Source: an uncultured Collinsella sp.
GTDB taxonomy: Bacteria; Actinomycetota; Coriobacteriia; Coriobacteriales; Coriobacteriaceae
Direction of reading: 5' to 3'
DNA length: 19,890 nucleotides
Assembly (NCBI GenBank): GCA_900544385.1
Contig: UQVD01000034.1
Coordinates: forward strand, 1 to 19,890
Positions 5,703-13,212 of the stretch are shown piece after piece. The position numbers and the translations under genes are program-made. The notes beneath the pieces are model-generated. The model saw only the letters and a program-made list of their open reading frames with translations. It was not told the origin of the DNA and ran no database searches. Within the stretch, counting starts at the first letter, position 1. Each line of letters begins with the position of its first letter.

Positions 5703-7139
5703 ATGAAGACCATCAAGCTTGCCCCCGGTGAGCGCCTCGTTACCAACCAGCTCAACCGCAAGGGCGTGCTGCCGCAAAACATCGTCGACGCCGCCCGCGA
5801 TATCGTGGCCAACGTGCGTGCCAACGGCGATGCCGCGGTGCGCGATTACTGCCAGCGTTTTGACGGTGTCGAGTTGCAGAGCTTCCGCTTGCCGCAGGAG
5901 CAGATCGATGCCGCGCTCGAAGGCCTCGATCCCGCTTTTGTCGCGGCGCTCGAAAAGGCTGCACGCCAGATTCGCGAATTCCACCAGCGCGAGGTCGAGC
6001 AGAGCTGGTTTACCACGCGCCCGGACGGCACGATGCTCGGCGTTAAGGTGACCCCGCTCGCGGCGGCCGGCATCTACGTGCCGGGCGGTCGCGCGCAGTA
6101 TCCCTCCACGGTGCTCATGAATGCCATTCCCGCCAAGGTTGCCGGCGTCAATCGCGTGGTTATGGTGACGCCGCCGCAGAAAGATGGCCTGATCAGCCCC
6201 TATACACTCGCCGCGGCAAAGCTCGGCGGCGTGGATGAGATCTATATGGTGGGCGGCGCTCAGGCCGTGGCCGCGCTGGCGTACGGTACCGAGACCATTC
6301 CGCGCGTCGACAAAATCACCGGTCCGGGCAACGCTTTTGTTGCCGCTGCCAAGCAGATTGTCTCGGGCGACGTGGGAATCGACATGGTCGCTGGCCCCTC
6401 CGAGGTCTGCGTACTGGCCGATGCCACGGCCAAGCCCATGGTGGTCGCGGCCGACCTGATGGCCCAGGCCGAGCACGATCCGCTGGCAGCCTGCTATCTG
6501 GTGACCTGCGACGAGCAGTTTGCGCGCGAGGTCGAGGCAGGCATCGATATCCTGGTGGCGCAGTCGCCGCGTGCCGAGATCACGCGTGCTTCGCTCGACA
6601 ATGAGGGCACCATCGTGGTGGCCGCCGACATGGCTGCCGCCGTCGAGGCGGTGAATACCGTGGCGCCCGAGCACTTGGAGCTGCACTGCAAGGACGCGAT
6701 GGGCCTGCTCGGCGGCATTCGCAACGCCGGCGCCATCTTTGTGGGCGCTTGGAGCTCCGAGCCGCTCGGCGATTATGTTGCCGGTCCCAACCACACGCTG
6801 CCAACCGGCGGCACGGCCATGTTCTCCAACCCGCTTTCGGTCGAAGAGTTCGTTAAGCGCTCGAGCGTCATTTGCTATACGCCCGAGGGCCTGCTCTCTG
6901 ACGCTCCCGCCACACAGCGTCTAGCCGAGGCCGAGGGCCTGTGGGCGCACGCGCTTTCTGCTGCCCTGCGTCGTCGCGTGCTGGAGCAGGGCGAGGATGC
7001 CGCGAGTGCCGAGTCACTGGCTGCGGCCGACCTGACCAAGGTCGCCTGGCCGGGCGACGCCGTGGCGACGGTTGCTGAGGGCGTGGACCTGGCGGCGGCT
7101 GCGGGCGGTGCCGCTGGCGCGACCGGCGAGGAGGCCTAA
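5703..7139 (+). CDS. hisD: Histidinol dehydrogenase
   Basis: This 478-residue enzyme oxidises L-histidinol to L-histidine in two NAD-dependent steps, the end of the pathway. Family stretches appear in order: GIYVPGGRAQYPSTVLMNAIPA, VGGAQAVAALAYGTETIP, KITGPGNAFVAAAK, DMVAGPSEV, LMAQAEHDP (zinc-binding Gln/His region), APEHLE with catalytic Glu323 and His324, and GDYVAGPNHTLPTGGTAMF. ATG 5703 has AGGGGAT upstream. After the usual C-terminal segment WAHALSAALRRRVLE there is an extra tail of about 50 residues, rich in Ala, Gly, Asp and Glu; the typical enzyme is ~430 residues. The gene ends one base before hisC, whose ribosome-binding site lies inside this tail. Confidence 0.96.
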   Translation: MKTIKLAPGERLVTNQLNRKGVLPQNIVDAARDIVANVRANGDAAVRDYCQRFDGVELQSFRLPQEQIDAALEGLDPAFVAALEKAARQIREFHQREVEQSWFTTRPDGTMLGVKVTPLAAAGIYVPGGRAQYPSTVLMNAIPAKVAGVNRVVMVTPPQKDGLISPYTLAAAKLGGVDEIYMVGGAQAVAALAYGTETIPRVDKITGPGNAFVAAAKQIVSGDVGIDMVAGPSEVCVLADATAKPMVVAADLMAQAEHDPLAACYLVTCDEQFAREVEAGIDILVAQSPRAEITRASLDNEGTIVVAADMAAAVEAVNTVAPEHLELHCKDAMGLLGGIRNAGAIFVGAWSSEPLGDYVAGPNHTLPTGGTAMFSNPLSVEEFVKRSSVICYTPEGLLSDAPATQRLAEAEGLWAHALSAALRRRVLEQGEDAASAESLAAADLTKVAWPGDAVATVAEGVDLAAAAGGAAGATGEEA

Positions 7140-7140
7140 T

Positions 7141-8256
7141 ATGGCCGAGCTGACGCCCCGCATGAAGGAGCTCGTCCAGCCCTACTTGACCGGCATCGAG
7201 CCCTACGATCCCAACTTTACGCCCACGCGCATCAATCTTTCGGCCAACGAGAACACCTATCCCGTGCCGGCCGGCGTGCGCGAGGCGGTTGATGCGGCCT
7301 TGGCTGCCGCACCGCTCAACCGCTATCCCGATCCCATGTCCAACGACCTGCGCGACGAGCTTGCTGCCTGGCATGGCGTGACGCGCGAGAACATCTGCGT
7401 GGGCAACGGCGGCGACGAGCTACTCTATAACTTCCTGCTGGCGTTTGGCGGCGCGGGGCGGACCCTGCTCAACTGCCCGCCGTGCTTTAGCGAGTACGCG
7501 TTCTTTGCGTCGCTCTGTCAGACCGAGGTGCGCGACGTGTGGCGCGACCCGGCAACTTTTGAGCTCGACCAGGCGGCTGTGTTCGCGGCCGCACCCGAGT
7601 GCAACCTGGCGATCGTGACCTCGCCCAACAATCCCACGGGCGACGTGGCGCCGCTCGACTTTGTCGCGGCGCTGTGCGATGCGTGCCCCGGCATGGTCAT
7701 GGTCGACGAGGCCTACGTGGAGTTTGCCGACGATTCGTTTGGCGCGGCAACTACGGCGCAAGGCCTTATTGCCGAGCATCCTAACCTGGTGATTCTGCAT
7801 ACACTGTCCAAGGCGTTCGGCGCCGCCGGCACGCGCCTGGGCTATGTGATCGCGGCGCCCGAGGTCATCGACGTGTTCGCGGCGATTCGCCAGATCTATT
7901 CGGTCAACGTGCTGAGCCAGGCGGCAGCTCTTGCCTGCGTGCGTGCCCGCGATGCCTACGCACCTGTGGTGGCGCAGGTCGCATCCGAGCGTGAGCGCGA
8001 GCTGGCCGCTCTGCGCGTGATGGCTGCCGAGGGCTTGCCCGTGGAGGCGTGGCCGAGCGCGGCGAACTTTGTGCTCGTGCGCACGCCGCATGCCACGCGC
8101 GTGCGCGAGCGCCTGCGCGACGAGTATTCAATTTTGGTGCGCGACTTTAGTTACGCGCCGGGGCTCGCGGACTGCCTGCGCATTACCGTGGGCACCCCGC
8201 AGGAAAACGACGAGGTGCTGGCAGCGTTTGCCGCGCTGGTGAAGGAGGAGATGTAG
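7141..8256 (+). CDS. hisC: Histidinol-phosphate aminotransferase
   Basis: This 371-residue PLP enzyme of aminotransferase fold type I makes histidinol phosphate from imidazole-acetol phosphate with glutamate. Visible features are INLSANENTYPVP, LNRYPDPMSNDLRDELA, GNGGDELLYNF, VTSPNNPTGD, MVMVDEAYVEFA and the lysine motif HTLSKAFGAAGTRLGY, with Lys224 expected to carry PLP. A conserved arginine lies near the C terminus in CLRITVGTPQEN. ATG 7141 was chosen because GAGGAGG (7128-7134) is at the right distance and homology starts there; an in-frame ATG at 7072 would read through the end of hisD. It abuts hisD upstream and hisB downstream, so coupled translation is likely. Confidence 0.96.
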   Translation: MAELTPRMKELVQPYLTGIEPYDPNFTPTRINLSANENTYPVPAGVREAVDAALAAAPLNRYPDPMSNDLRDELAAWHGVTRENICVGNGGDELLYNFLLAFGGAGRTLLNCPPCFSEYAFFASLCQTEVRDVWRDPATFELDQAAVFAAAPECNLAIVTSPNNPTGDVAPLDFVAALCDACPGMVMVDEAYVEFADDSFGAATTAQGLIAEHPNLVILHTLSKAFGAAGTRLGYVIAAPEVIDVFAAIRQIYSVNVLSQAAALACVRARDAYAPVVAQVASERERELAALRVMAAEGLPVEAWPSAANFVLVRTPHATRVRERLRDEYSILVRDFSYAPGLADCLRITVGTPQENDEVLAAFAALVKEEM

Positions 8257-8844
8257 ATGGACCGTTATGCCGAGGTGACCCGCAAGACGGGCGAGACCGA
8301 CATTGTCGTAAAGCTCGACCTGGACGGATCTGGCGTGTGCGATATCTCGACCGGCGTGCCGTTTTTCGACCACATGCTCAACGCTTTTGGCCGCCATGGT
8401 CTGTTCAATCTGACGGTGCACGCGGTGGGCGACGTCGAGGTCGATGCGCATCACACCGTCGAGGACACGGGTATTGTGCTGGGCGAGGCGTTTTGCCAGG
8501 CGCTGGGCGACAAGGCGGGCATTACGCGCTTTGCCGACGCGGCGATCGCCATGGACGAGACGCTTGTGATGGCTGCCGTTGATATTTCGGGCCGTGGGCA
8601 GGCCTACTGCGAGCTGCCCGTACCGACTGAGCGCGTGGGTAGCTTCGATACCGAGCTGGCCGTTGAGTTCTTCTACGCCTTTGCGCGCGACGCCAAGCTC
8701 ACGCTCCACGTGCGCGAGCTGGCGGGCGGCAACTCGCATCACATTATCGAGGCCGCCTTTAAAGCCGTGGGCCGCACGATGCGTCACGCCTGCGAACTCG
8801 ATTCCCGCGTGCAGGGCATTCCCAGCACCAAGGGCTCGCTGTAA
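8257..8844 (+). CDS. hisB: Imidazoleglycerol-phosphate dehydratase
   Basis: This 195-residue enzyme dehydrates imidazole-glycerol phosphate to imidazole-acetol phosphate. It is the monofunctional type, without the N-terminal phosphatase found in enterobacteria, which agrees with a separate histidinol-phosphatase gene nearby. Metal-binding motifs are FFDHMLNAFGRHG, DAHHTVEDTGIVLGEA and NSHHIIEAAFKAVGR, an internally duplicated fold. The ATG follows the hisC stop with no gap, with GAAGGAGGAG inside the hisC end. The next gene, hisH, is 81 bases away across a palindromic element. Confidence 0.97.
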   Translation: MDRYAEVTRKTGETDIVVKLDLDGSGVCDISTGVPFFDHMLNAFGRHGLFNLTVHAVGDVEVDAHHTVEDTGIVLGEAFCQALGDKAGITRFADAAIAMDETLVMAAVDISGRGQAYCELPVPTERVGSFDTELAVEFFYAFARDAKLTLHVRELAGGNSHHIIEAAFKAVGRTMRHACELDSRVQGIPSTKGSL

Positions 8845-8858
8845 CCGCAACAAAGGCA

Positions 8859-8899
8859 AAAACCACTACGAAGGTGCCTGTCCCCTTTGTGGTGGTTTT
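8859..8899 (+). repeat. REP-like palindrome inside the his operon (hisB-hisH gap)
   Basis: The 16-base arms AAAACCACTACGAAGG (8859-8874) and CCTTTGTGGTGGTTTT (8884-8899) pair completely if two G-U wobbles are allowed, around the 9-base loop TGCCTGTCC. On the other strand those wobbles become A-C mismatches, so the fold favours the his mRNA strand. There is no T-run beyond the arm. It looks like an inserted small interspersed palindrome, not a terminator. Confidence 0.6.
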
Positions 8900-8925
8900 G
8901 GACGATGAGATAAGGGAGGGGTCGC

Positions 8926-9627
8926 GTGGGCGAACCGAAGATCGTGGTGGTCGACTACCACAAGGGCAACTTGTCGAGCGTTGCGCGCGGGCTTGCACGC
9001 GCCGGTGCCGCCGCCTGCACGTCGGACGATCCGGAGCAGATCCGCAACGCCGACGGCCTGGTCATCCCGGGCGTGGGCGCGTTTTACGACGCGATCGCCT
9101 TTATGCGCGAGGGCGGCGAGGCGGACGCGGTGCTCGACGCCGTTGCCGCCGGAACTCCGTTGCTCGGCATCTGCCTGGGCCTTCAGTTGTTTTTTGAGCG
9201 CGGCAACGAGGGCGTTCCTGCGAGCGAGAGCGCGGTCGCCGACGGCAACGCCTCCGAGCGGGCCGGTGCCCTCTGGGTCGATGGCCTGGGTATTATGCGC
9301 GGTTCGTGCACGCGCCTGGAGTCGAGCCGCCTGAAGGTGCCGCACGTGGGCTGGGACCAGGTGCACATGACGCCCGCCGGTGCGGCCGATCCGCTGCTTA
9401 CTGGTTTTGCCGAGGGTGCCAACATGTACTTCACCCACAGCTACGCGGTGGCCGACGATTCCGATGCCGCCGATGTGCTGGCGCGCACGCACTATACGCG
9501 GAGCTTCCCGTGCATCGTGCGCCATGGCAACGTGTGGGGTTGCCAGTTCCATCCCGAGAAATCCTCCGTGCTGGGCCAGCGCATTCTTAAGAACTTCGTG
9601 AGCATCGTCGAGGGGGCCGGCCGATGA
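8926..9627 (+). CDS. hisH: Imidazole glycerol phosphate synthase, glutaminase subunit
   Basis: This 233-residue class I glutamine amidotransferase supplies ammonia to HisF. The nucleophile is Cys83 in LLGICLGLQLFFE, and His209 and Glu211 of GCQFHPEKSS complete the triad. The N-terminal IVVVDYHKGNLSSVARGL and VIPGVGAFYDA (oxyanion region) are typical. The start is a GTG at 8926, preceded by AAGGGAGGGG (8912-8921). It is somewhat longer than the usual ~200 residues because of an insertion after the Cys region, around EGVPASESAVADGNASERAG. It overlaps hisA by 4 bases (ATGA). Confidence 0.96.
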   Translation: MGEPKIVVVDYHKGNLSSVARGLARAGAAACTSDDPEQIRNADGLVIPGVGAFYDAIAFMREGGEADAVLDAVAAGTPLLGICLGLQLFFERGNEGVPASESAVADGNASERAGALWVDGLGIMRGSCTRLESSRLKVPHVGWDQVHMTPAGAADPLLTGFAEGANMYFTHSYAVADDSDAADVLARTHYTRSFPCIVRHGNVWGCQFHPEKSSVLGQRILKNFVSIVEGAGR

Positions 9628-10367
9628 TCCTGTTTCCCGCAATCGATCTGATCGGCGGCAAGGTCGTGCGCCTGGAGCGTGGCGACCGCAGCCGCTGCAA
9701 GGTATATTCCGACGACCCCGTGGCCGTTGCTCGCTCGTTTGCCGAGCAGGGCGCAAGCTGGGTGCACGTCGTCGACCTGTCCGCTACCTTTGGCGAGGAC
9801 GAGGACACATGCGCTGCCAACTCGGCGGCGATTAAGGCCATCTGCGGCGTCGACGGTCTGTCCGTGGACGTGGGCGGCGGCGTCCGCTCGCTCGCACGCA
9901 TCGACGAGTTGGCCGGCTACGGTGCGCGCCGCATCGCGCTGGGCACGGTGCTCGTGACCGAGCCGGGTTTTGCTGAGGTGGCAGCCCAAGGCTTTGGCGA
10001 GCTGCTGGTCGCCGACATTGCCGCACGCGACGGCCAGGTTAAGGTGAACGGCTGGCGCGACGGCGCGGGCGTGGTGCTCGACGATGCCGTGGCGCAGCTT
10101 ACCGAGCTGGGCTTTAAGCATCTGGTGTATACCGACATCGCGCGCGATGGCATGCAGACGGGCATCGATGTGGCGGCGTATCGCCATGTGGCCGAGGTCG
10201 CGGGCTTTCCCGTCGTGGCTTCGGGCGGTATCTCGACGCTCGACGACATCCGCGCACTGGCCGCGGTGGGCGAGGTCGCGATTGAAGGCGCCATTACCGG
10301 CCGTGCGCTCTACGAAGGCAACTTTACGCTGGCACAGGCGCTGGCCGCCGCCCGAGGGGAGGAGTAG
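9624..10367 (+). CDS. hisA: ProFAR isomerase (phosphoribosylformimino-AICAR ribotide isomerase)
   Basis: This 247-residue beta/alpha barrel performs the Amadori rearrangement of ProFAR to PRFAR. The N terminus ILFPAIDLIGGKVVRL carries Asp8, the usual general base, and YTDIARDGMQTG carries Asp171, the usual general acid. Phosphate-binding loops are VDVGGGVRS, and SGGIST plus GAITGRALYEG. The ATG lies within the hisH stop (ATGA), so the two are translationally coupled. In some actinobacteria a bifunctional PriA also serves tryptophan synthesis; the sequence alone does not let me exclude that, though a plain HisA is the simple reading. Confidence 0.95.
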   Translation: MILFPAIDLIGGKVVRLERGDRSRCKVYSDDPVAVARSFAEQGASWVHVVDLSATFGEDEDTCAANSAAIKAICGVDGLSVDVGGGVRSLARIDELAGYGARRIALGTVLVTEPGFAEVAAQGFGELLVADIAARDGQVKVNGWRDGAGVVLDDAVAQLTELGFKHLVYTDIARDGMQTGIDVAAYRHVAEVAGFPVVASGGISTLDDIRALAAVGEVAIEGAITGRALYEGNFTLAQALAAARGEE

Positions 10368-10370
10368 CCC

Positions 10371-11153
10371 ATGCTTACCAAGCGCGTGATTCCCTGCCTG
10401 GACGTCAAGGACGGCCGTGTGGTCAAGGGCGTCAACTTTGTGAGCTTACGCGATGCGGGCGATCCGGTGGAGCTGGCGCGTGCCTATGACCGCGAGGGTG
10501 CGGACGAGGTCGTCTTCCTGGACATTACCGCCACGAGCGACAACCGTGCGACGACTATCGAGATGGCGGCGCATGCGGCCGAGGAGCTCGCTATTCCCTA
10601 TACCGTGGGCGGCGGCTTTCGCGACTTGGCGGGCATGCGGACCATGGTTGCCGCCGGTGCCGACAAGGTGTCGCTCAACTCGGCGGCCGTGCGTGACCCG
10701 TCGCTGATTAGTCAGGCTGCCGCGGCTTTTGGCAGTCAGGCCGTGGTCGTGGCGATCGATGCCAAGCGCGTCGGTTTGCCCGGAGAGCCGGGTGCCGACA
10801 AGTGGGAGGTCTTCACGGCGGGCGGCCGCAACGCCACGGGTATCGACGCGGTGGCGTGGGCCGAGGAGGCGGCCCGTCGCGGCGCCGGCGAGATCTTGCT
10901 GACCAGTATGGATCGCGACGGCACCAAGGCCGGATTTGATCTGGCGCTCACCCGCGCCGTGGCGCGCGCGGTGCCGATTCCGGTGATCGCGAGCGGCGGT
11001 GTGGGCACGCTCGAGCATTTTGCCGAGGGCGTGATCGAGGGCGAGGCCGACGCCGTGCTGGCGGCGAGCGTCTTTCACTTTGGAACCTTCAGCATTCGCC
11101 AGGTGAAGGAGTATATGGCCTCTCAAGGTATTCCCGTGAGATTGGATTTTTAA
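10371..11153 (+). CDS. hisF: Imidazole glycerol phosphate synthase, cyclase subunit
   Basis: This 260-residue beta/alpha barrel uses ammonia channelled from HisH to turn PRFAR into imidazole-glycerol phosphate and AICAR. Asp11 of RVIPCLDVKDGRVVKG and Asp130 of VVAIDAKRV are the expected catalytic aspartates. Other family stretches are VNFVSLRDAGDPVELA, TVGGGFRDLAGM and VIASGGVGTLEHFAEG. The start follows GGGGAGGAG at the end of hisA, 3 bases past the hisA stop. The stop codon directly abuts the hisI start. Confidence 0.97.
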   Translation: MLTKRVIPCLDVKDGRVVKGVNFVSLRDAGDPVELARAYDREGADEVVFLDITATSDNRATTIEMAAHAAEELAIPYTVGGGFRDLAGMRTMVAAGADKVSLNSAAVRDPSLISQAAAAFGSQAVVVAIDAKRVGLPGEPGADKWEVFTAGGRNATGIDAVAWAEEAARRGAGEILLTSMDRDGTKAGFDLALTRAVARAVPIPVIASGGVGTLEHFAEGVIEGEADAVLAASVFHFGTFSIRQVKEYMASQGIPVRLDF

Positions 11154-11483
11154 ATGGAGCAAGTGGCAACTGCGTCCGAGCTTAAATACGACGCCCGTGG
11201 GTTGATTCCTTGTGTGGTTCAGCAGTATGACACCGGCGAGGTGCTTATGGTTGCTTGGATGAACGAGGAATCGGTGGGGCTGACGCTCAAGACCGGTACC
11301 ACGTGGTTTTGGAGCCGTAGCCGTCAGGAGCTCTGGAACAAGGGCGCGACGAGCGGCAATATGCAGGAGGTCAAGGAGCTTTGGGCCGACTGCGATAGCG
11401 ATACGCTGCTGGTCAAGGTCGACTCGCCGGGTCCGGCCTGCCATACCGGCAACCGTACTTGCTTCTTTAAGAAACTCGCGTAG
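11154..11483 (+). CDS. hisI: Phosphoribosyl-AMP cyclohydrolase
   Basis: This 109-residue enzyme opens the adenine ring of phosphoribosyl-AMP (step 3). It is the stand-alone form, not fused to HisE. Diagnostic segments are VLMVAWMNEESVGLTLKTG, TTWFWSRSRQELWNKGATSGN, the metal-binding DCDSDTLLVKV, and ACHTGNRTCFF with two conserved cysteines. The ATG at 11154 follows the hisF stop with no gap, and no strong ribosome-binding site is seen, so translation probably depends on coupling to hisF. Confidence 0.96.
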   Translation: MEQVATASELKYDARGLIPCVVQQYDTGEVLMVAWMNEESVGLTLKTGTTWFWSRSRQELWNKGATSGNMQEVKELWADCDSDTLLVKVDSPGPACHTGNRTCFFKKLA

Positions 11484-11528
11484 GGCGGGCGCTCGATTAG
11501 ACGCTCGGCCACCAGAAAGGATTGAACT

Positions 11529-11846
11529 ATGGGTGTGCGCACCGCAAACGTTCAGGATGGAAATATCGGAGAGACGCTGACAAGTCTGGCCGAGGTGATT
11601 CACGGCCGTCGCGACGCATCGCCGCAGGAGAGCTATACCGCTCGCCTGCTGACCGACGTCGAGGACGAGCTGCTCAAGAAGCTTGCCGAGGAGGCGAGCG
11701 AGGTCATCATGGCCTGCAAGGATAACGACCACGATCACATTCGCTATGAGGCCGGCGACCTGGTCTACCACTTGCTCGTGACGCTTGAGCGCTACGGCAT
11801 CACCCTCGACGAGCTGGCCGGCGAACTCAACGCCCGCCGCCACTAG
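11529..11846 (+). CDS. hisE: Phosphoribosyl-ATP pyrophosphatase
   Basis: This 105-residue all-alpha NTP-pyrophosphohydrolase of the MazG-related superfamily converts phosphoribosyl-ATP to phosphoribosyl-AMP (step 2). The motifs KLAEEASEVIMACKDND and RYEAGDLVYHLLVTLERYGI hold the acidic metal ligands (EExxE and ExxD types). ATG 11529 is preceded by AGAAAGGA (11513-11520). It is the last gene of the his operon. A palindromic repeat and the convergent histidinol-phosphatase follow. Confidence 0.95.
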   Translation: MGVRTANVQDGNIGETLTSLAEVIHGRRDASPQESYTARLLTDVEDELLKKLAEEASEVIMACKDNDHDHIRYEAGDLVYHLLVTLERYGITLDELAGELNARRH

Positions 11847-11885
11847 TCGTTTGGGACAGTCTTTGTTGGTGTAACGGGGTCATGG

Positions 11886-11954
11886 AAGTTGCGGTGAAAT
11901 AGGGACTGTTTAAGCGCTTCATCAGGCAAAACAATCCCTATTCCACCGCAACTT
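11886..11954. repeat. Interspersed palindromic repeat, copy 1 (GTTGCGGTGAAATAG family)
   Basis: Two 26-base arms (11886-11911 and 11929-11954) enclose a 17-base loop. The left arm starts AAGTTGCGGTGAAATAG and the right arm ends CTATTCCACCGCAACTT. Two positions differ between the arms. On the minus strand both become G-U pairs, so the hairpin is complete in the hisK transcript direction and imperfect in the his mRNA direction. It lies between convergent gene ends and may double as a transcription barrier. A second copy is at 18624-18694. Confidence 0.75.
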
Positions 11955-11966
11955 ATGAAGGGATGG

Positions 11967-12878
11967 CTAGTCGAGGGGTGTGGGTTCCCATTCGCCGGTG
12001 GGGTGGGGGATGTCGAAGGTTCGATAACCGCAGTCGTAGGCGTGGGCCTGGGCCTCGCGGATGATCCAGCAGATATCACAGGCGCGGTGCGCGTCCGAGC
12101 CAAAAGTGATCGGCACCTCGGCATGGGCAAAGCAGCGCAAAAGACCGGTTGCGGGGTAGTAGTCGTCGAGCCCCTTGCGCGGTGCGGCGGTCGAGACCTC
12201 AACGCGGCGGCCCGTATCGTGCGCGCACTCGGCCAACTGCTGCCAAAACGGTGCGGGGTCAAAGTCGGGCGCAAAGCCTTCCTTCGAAAAGCGCATGACC
12301 AGGTCGGGGTGAGCCATCACATCAAAGTTGAGCGGGCTCTCGCAGGCGCGGCACCAGTCGTCGACGTAGCGATCCCACACGCCGCGTACCCCCAGGTTTT
12401 CCCAAACGTGCAGGTTGGTGTCGTCGTCGATCCAACCGCAAAGGGAATCGGGTGTATCGGGACGAGCGACGTTTTCCGTTCCCGCCGTACCCGCGGCGCC
12501 GGCCATGATATCGCCTGGGTTGCCAATCCAATGCACGCTGCCCAGGCGCACGACGGCGCCCTGGGACCAGCGCTCAACCAAAGGCTCGCAGCCCTCGTAC
12601 CAATCGCATTCAAAGCCATAGATAAGCTCGAGCTCCGACGCGATCTGCGCGGCAAGCTTGCGGGCATCCTCAAAAGCCAGACGATGTGCCGGCAGGTCGC
12701 CCTCGACAACCTGCACCTCGCAGTTGGCATCCATGCTGGCGGGTAAGGTGAGATGGTCGGTCGAGACCATGACGCGGCAGCCGGCGGCCGCGGCAGCGCG
12801 GACGTTTTCCTCAAACGAGGCATGTCCGTCCGAAAACGAGGTGTGGGTGTGGCAATCGACCAGCGGGCAAGCAGACAT
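11967..12878 (-). CDS. hisK: Histidinol-phosphatase, PHP family
   Basis: This 303-residue PHP-domain phosphoesterase is assigned as histidinol-phosphatase (histidinol phosphate to histidinol), the one step missing from the adjacent operon. Metal ligands are visible throughout: His10 and His12 (DCHTHTSFSDGH), Asp41-His42 (STDHL), Glu90 (YGFECDW), His116 (GSVHWIG), His190 (VMAHPDL), and Asp262 and His264 (FGSDAHRA). The start is confirmed by AAAGGAG just upstream on the minus strand. Length is somewhat above the usual ~265-280 residues, with an insertion after SVHWIG. It is convergent to hisE, not in the operon, so it can be regulated separately. Another PHP phosphatase role is possible but unlikely here. 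Confidence 0.85.
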   Translation of the reverse strand: MSACPLVDCHTHTSFSDGHASFEENVRAAAAAGCRVMVSTDHLTLPASMDANCEVQVVEGDLPAHRLAFEDARKLAAQIASELELIYGFECDWYEGCEPLVERWSQGAVVRLGSVHWIGNPGDIMAGAAGTAGTENVARPDTPDSLCGWIDDDTNLHVWENLGVRGVWDRYVDDWCRACESPLNFDVMAHPDLVMRFSKEGFAPDFDPAPFWQQLAECAHDTGRRVEVSTAAPRKGLDDYYPATGLLRCFAHAEVPITFGSDAHRACDICWIIREAQAHAYDCGYRTFDIPHPTGEWEPTPLD

Positions 12879-12910
12879 GGCGACTCCTTTGCATTTGGCG
12901 AAACCGCTCC

Positions 12911-12916
12911 ATTGTA
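12911..12916 (-). promoter_or_regulatory. Possible -10 box of the histidinol-phosphatase gene
   Basis: The minus strand reads TACAAT here, 33 bases upstream of the start codon. No recognisable -35 lies 16-18 bases further up, so this is tentative. Confidence 0.3.
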
Positions 12917-12998
12917 ATGGCGCGGCCCCCGATGCGACGAGCGCACCGGGGGGCCGAAATCGACTGGAAAGGGTGCGCGGTGCGGCCTCGCTTGCGCT

Positions 12999-13070
12999 CT
13001 CAAAACATGTACATCAGCCTCCAAAAGCTGCAGAAAATGACATGTTTGGAGGCTGGCGTACACGTTTGAG
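12999..13070. repeat. Large imperfect palindrome in the divergent intergenic region
   Basis: The left arm (12999-13025, starting CTCAAAACATGTAC) is complementary to the right arm (13045-13070, ending GTACACGTTTGAG), with three transitions and one extra A. The inner CAGCCTCCAAA / TTTGGAGGCTG portion is perfect. A competing hairpin is possible between AAACATGT (13003-13010) and ACATGTTT (13040-13047). The sequence is unrelated to the GTTGCGGTGAAATAG family. Confidence 0.6.
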
Positions 13071-13212
13071 TGGAGCGGGCCGGCGTTGGAGCGCGCCAGC
13101 ACTTGCACCCAGTAAAAGTCGCACCTATCCCATGACGCCGCCCCTGCGCCGCCCGCGATGTGCTAGCGTTTGGATGAACAAAACGAGCCCGCGCGGAAAG
13201 GATCCGGACCGT

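Larger units (their letters stand above)
12879..13212. other. Divergent intergenic region (334 bases)
   Basis: I see no credible gene here. It holds the putative promoter of the minus-strand phosphatase near its left end, a large imperfect palindrome (12999-13070), and the weak promoter-like TGCTAGCGT at 13161-13169 ahead of the LarC-like gene. Long + strand reading frames crossing it are extensions without a start signal. Confidence 0.5.

Noticed and set aside
8845..8925. Small protein in the hisB-hisH gap
   Set aside because: Frames here are extensions of hisB in other frames, and the palindrome explains the sequence.
11886..11954. CRISPR-like or ordinary terminator reading of the palindrome
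   Set aside because: There is no repeat-spacer array and no T-run directly after the arms; the second copy at 18624-18694 shows it is an interspersed palindrome.
12658..13212. Upstream extension of the LarC2-like frame (would add 185 residues)
   Set aside because: It runs antisense to the phosphatase and through the palindrome, shows no LarC1-like sequence, and lacks a ribosome-binding site. GGAAAGGA supports the start at 13213.
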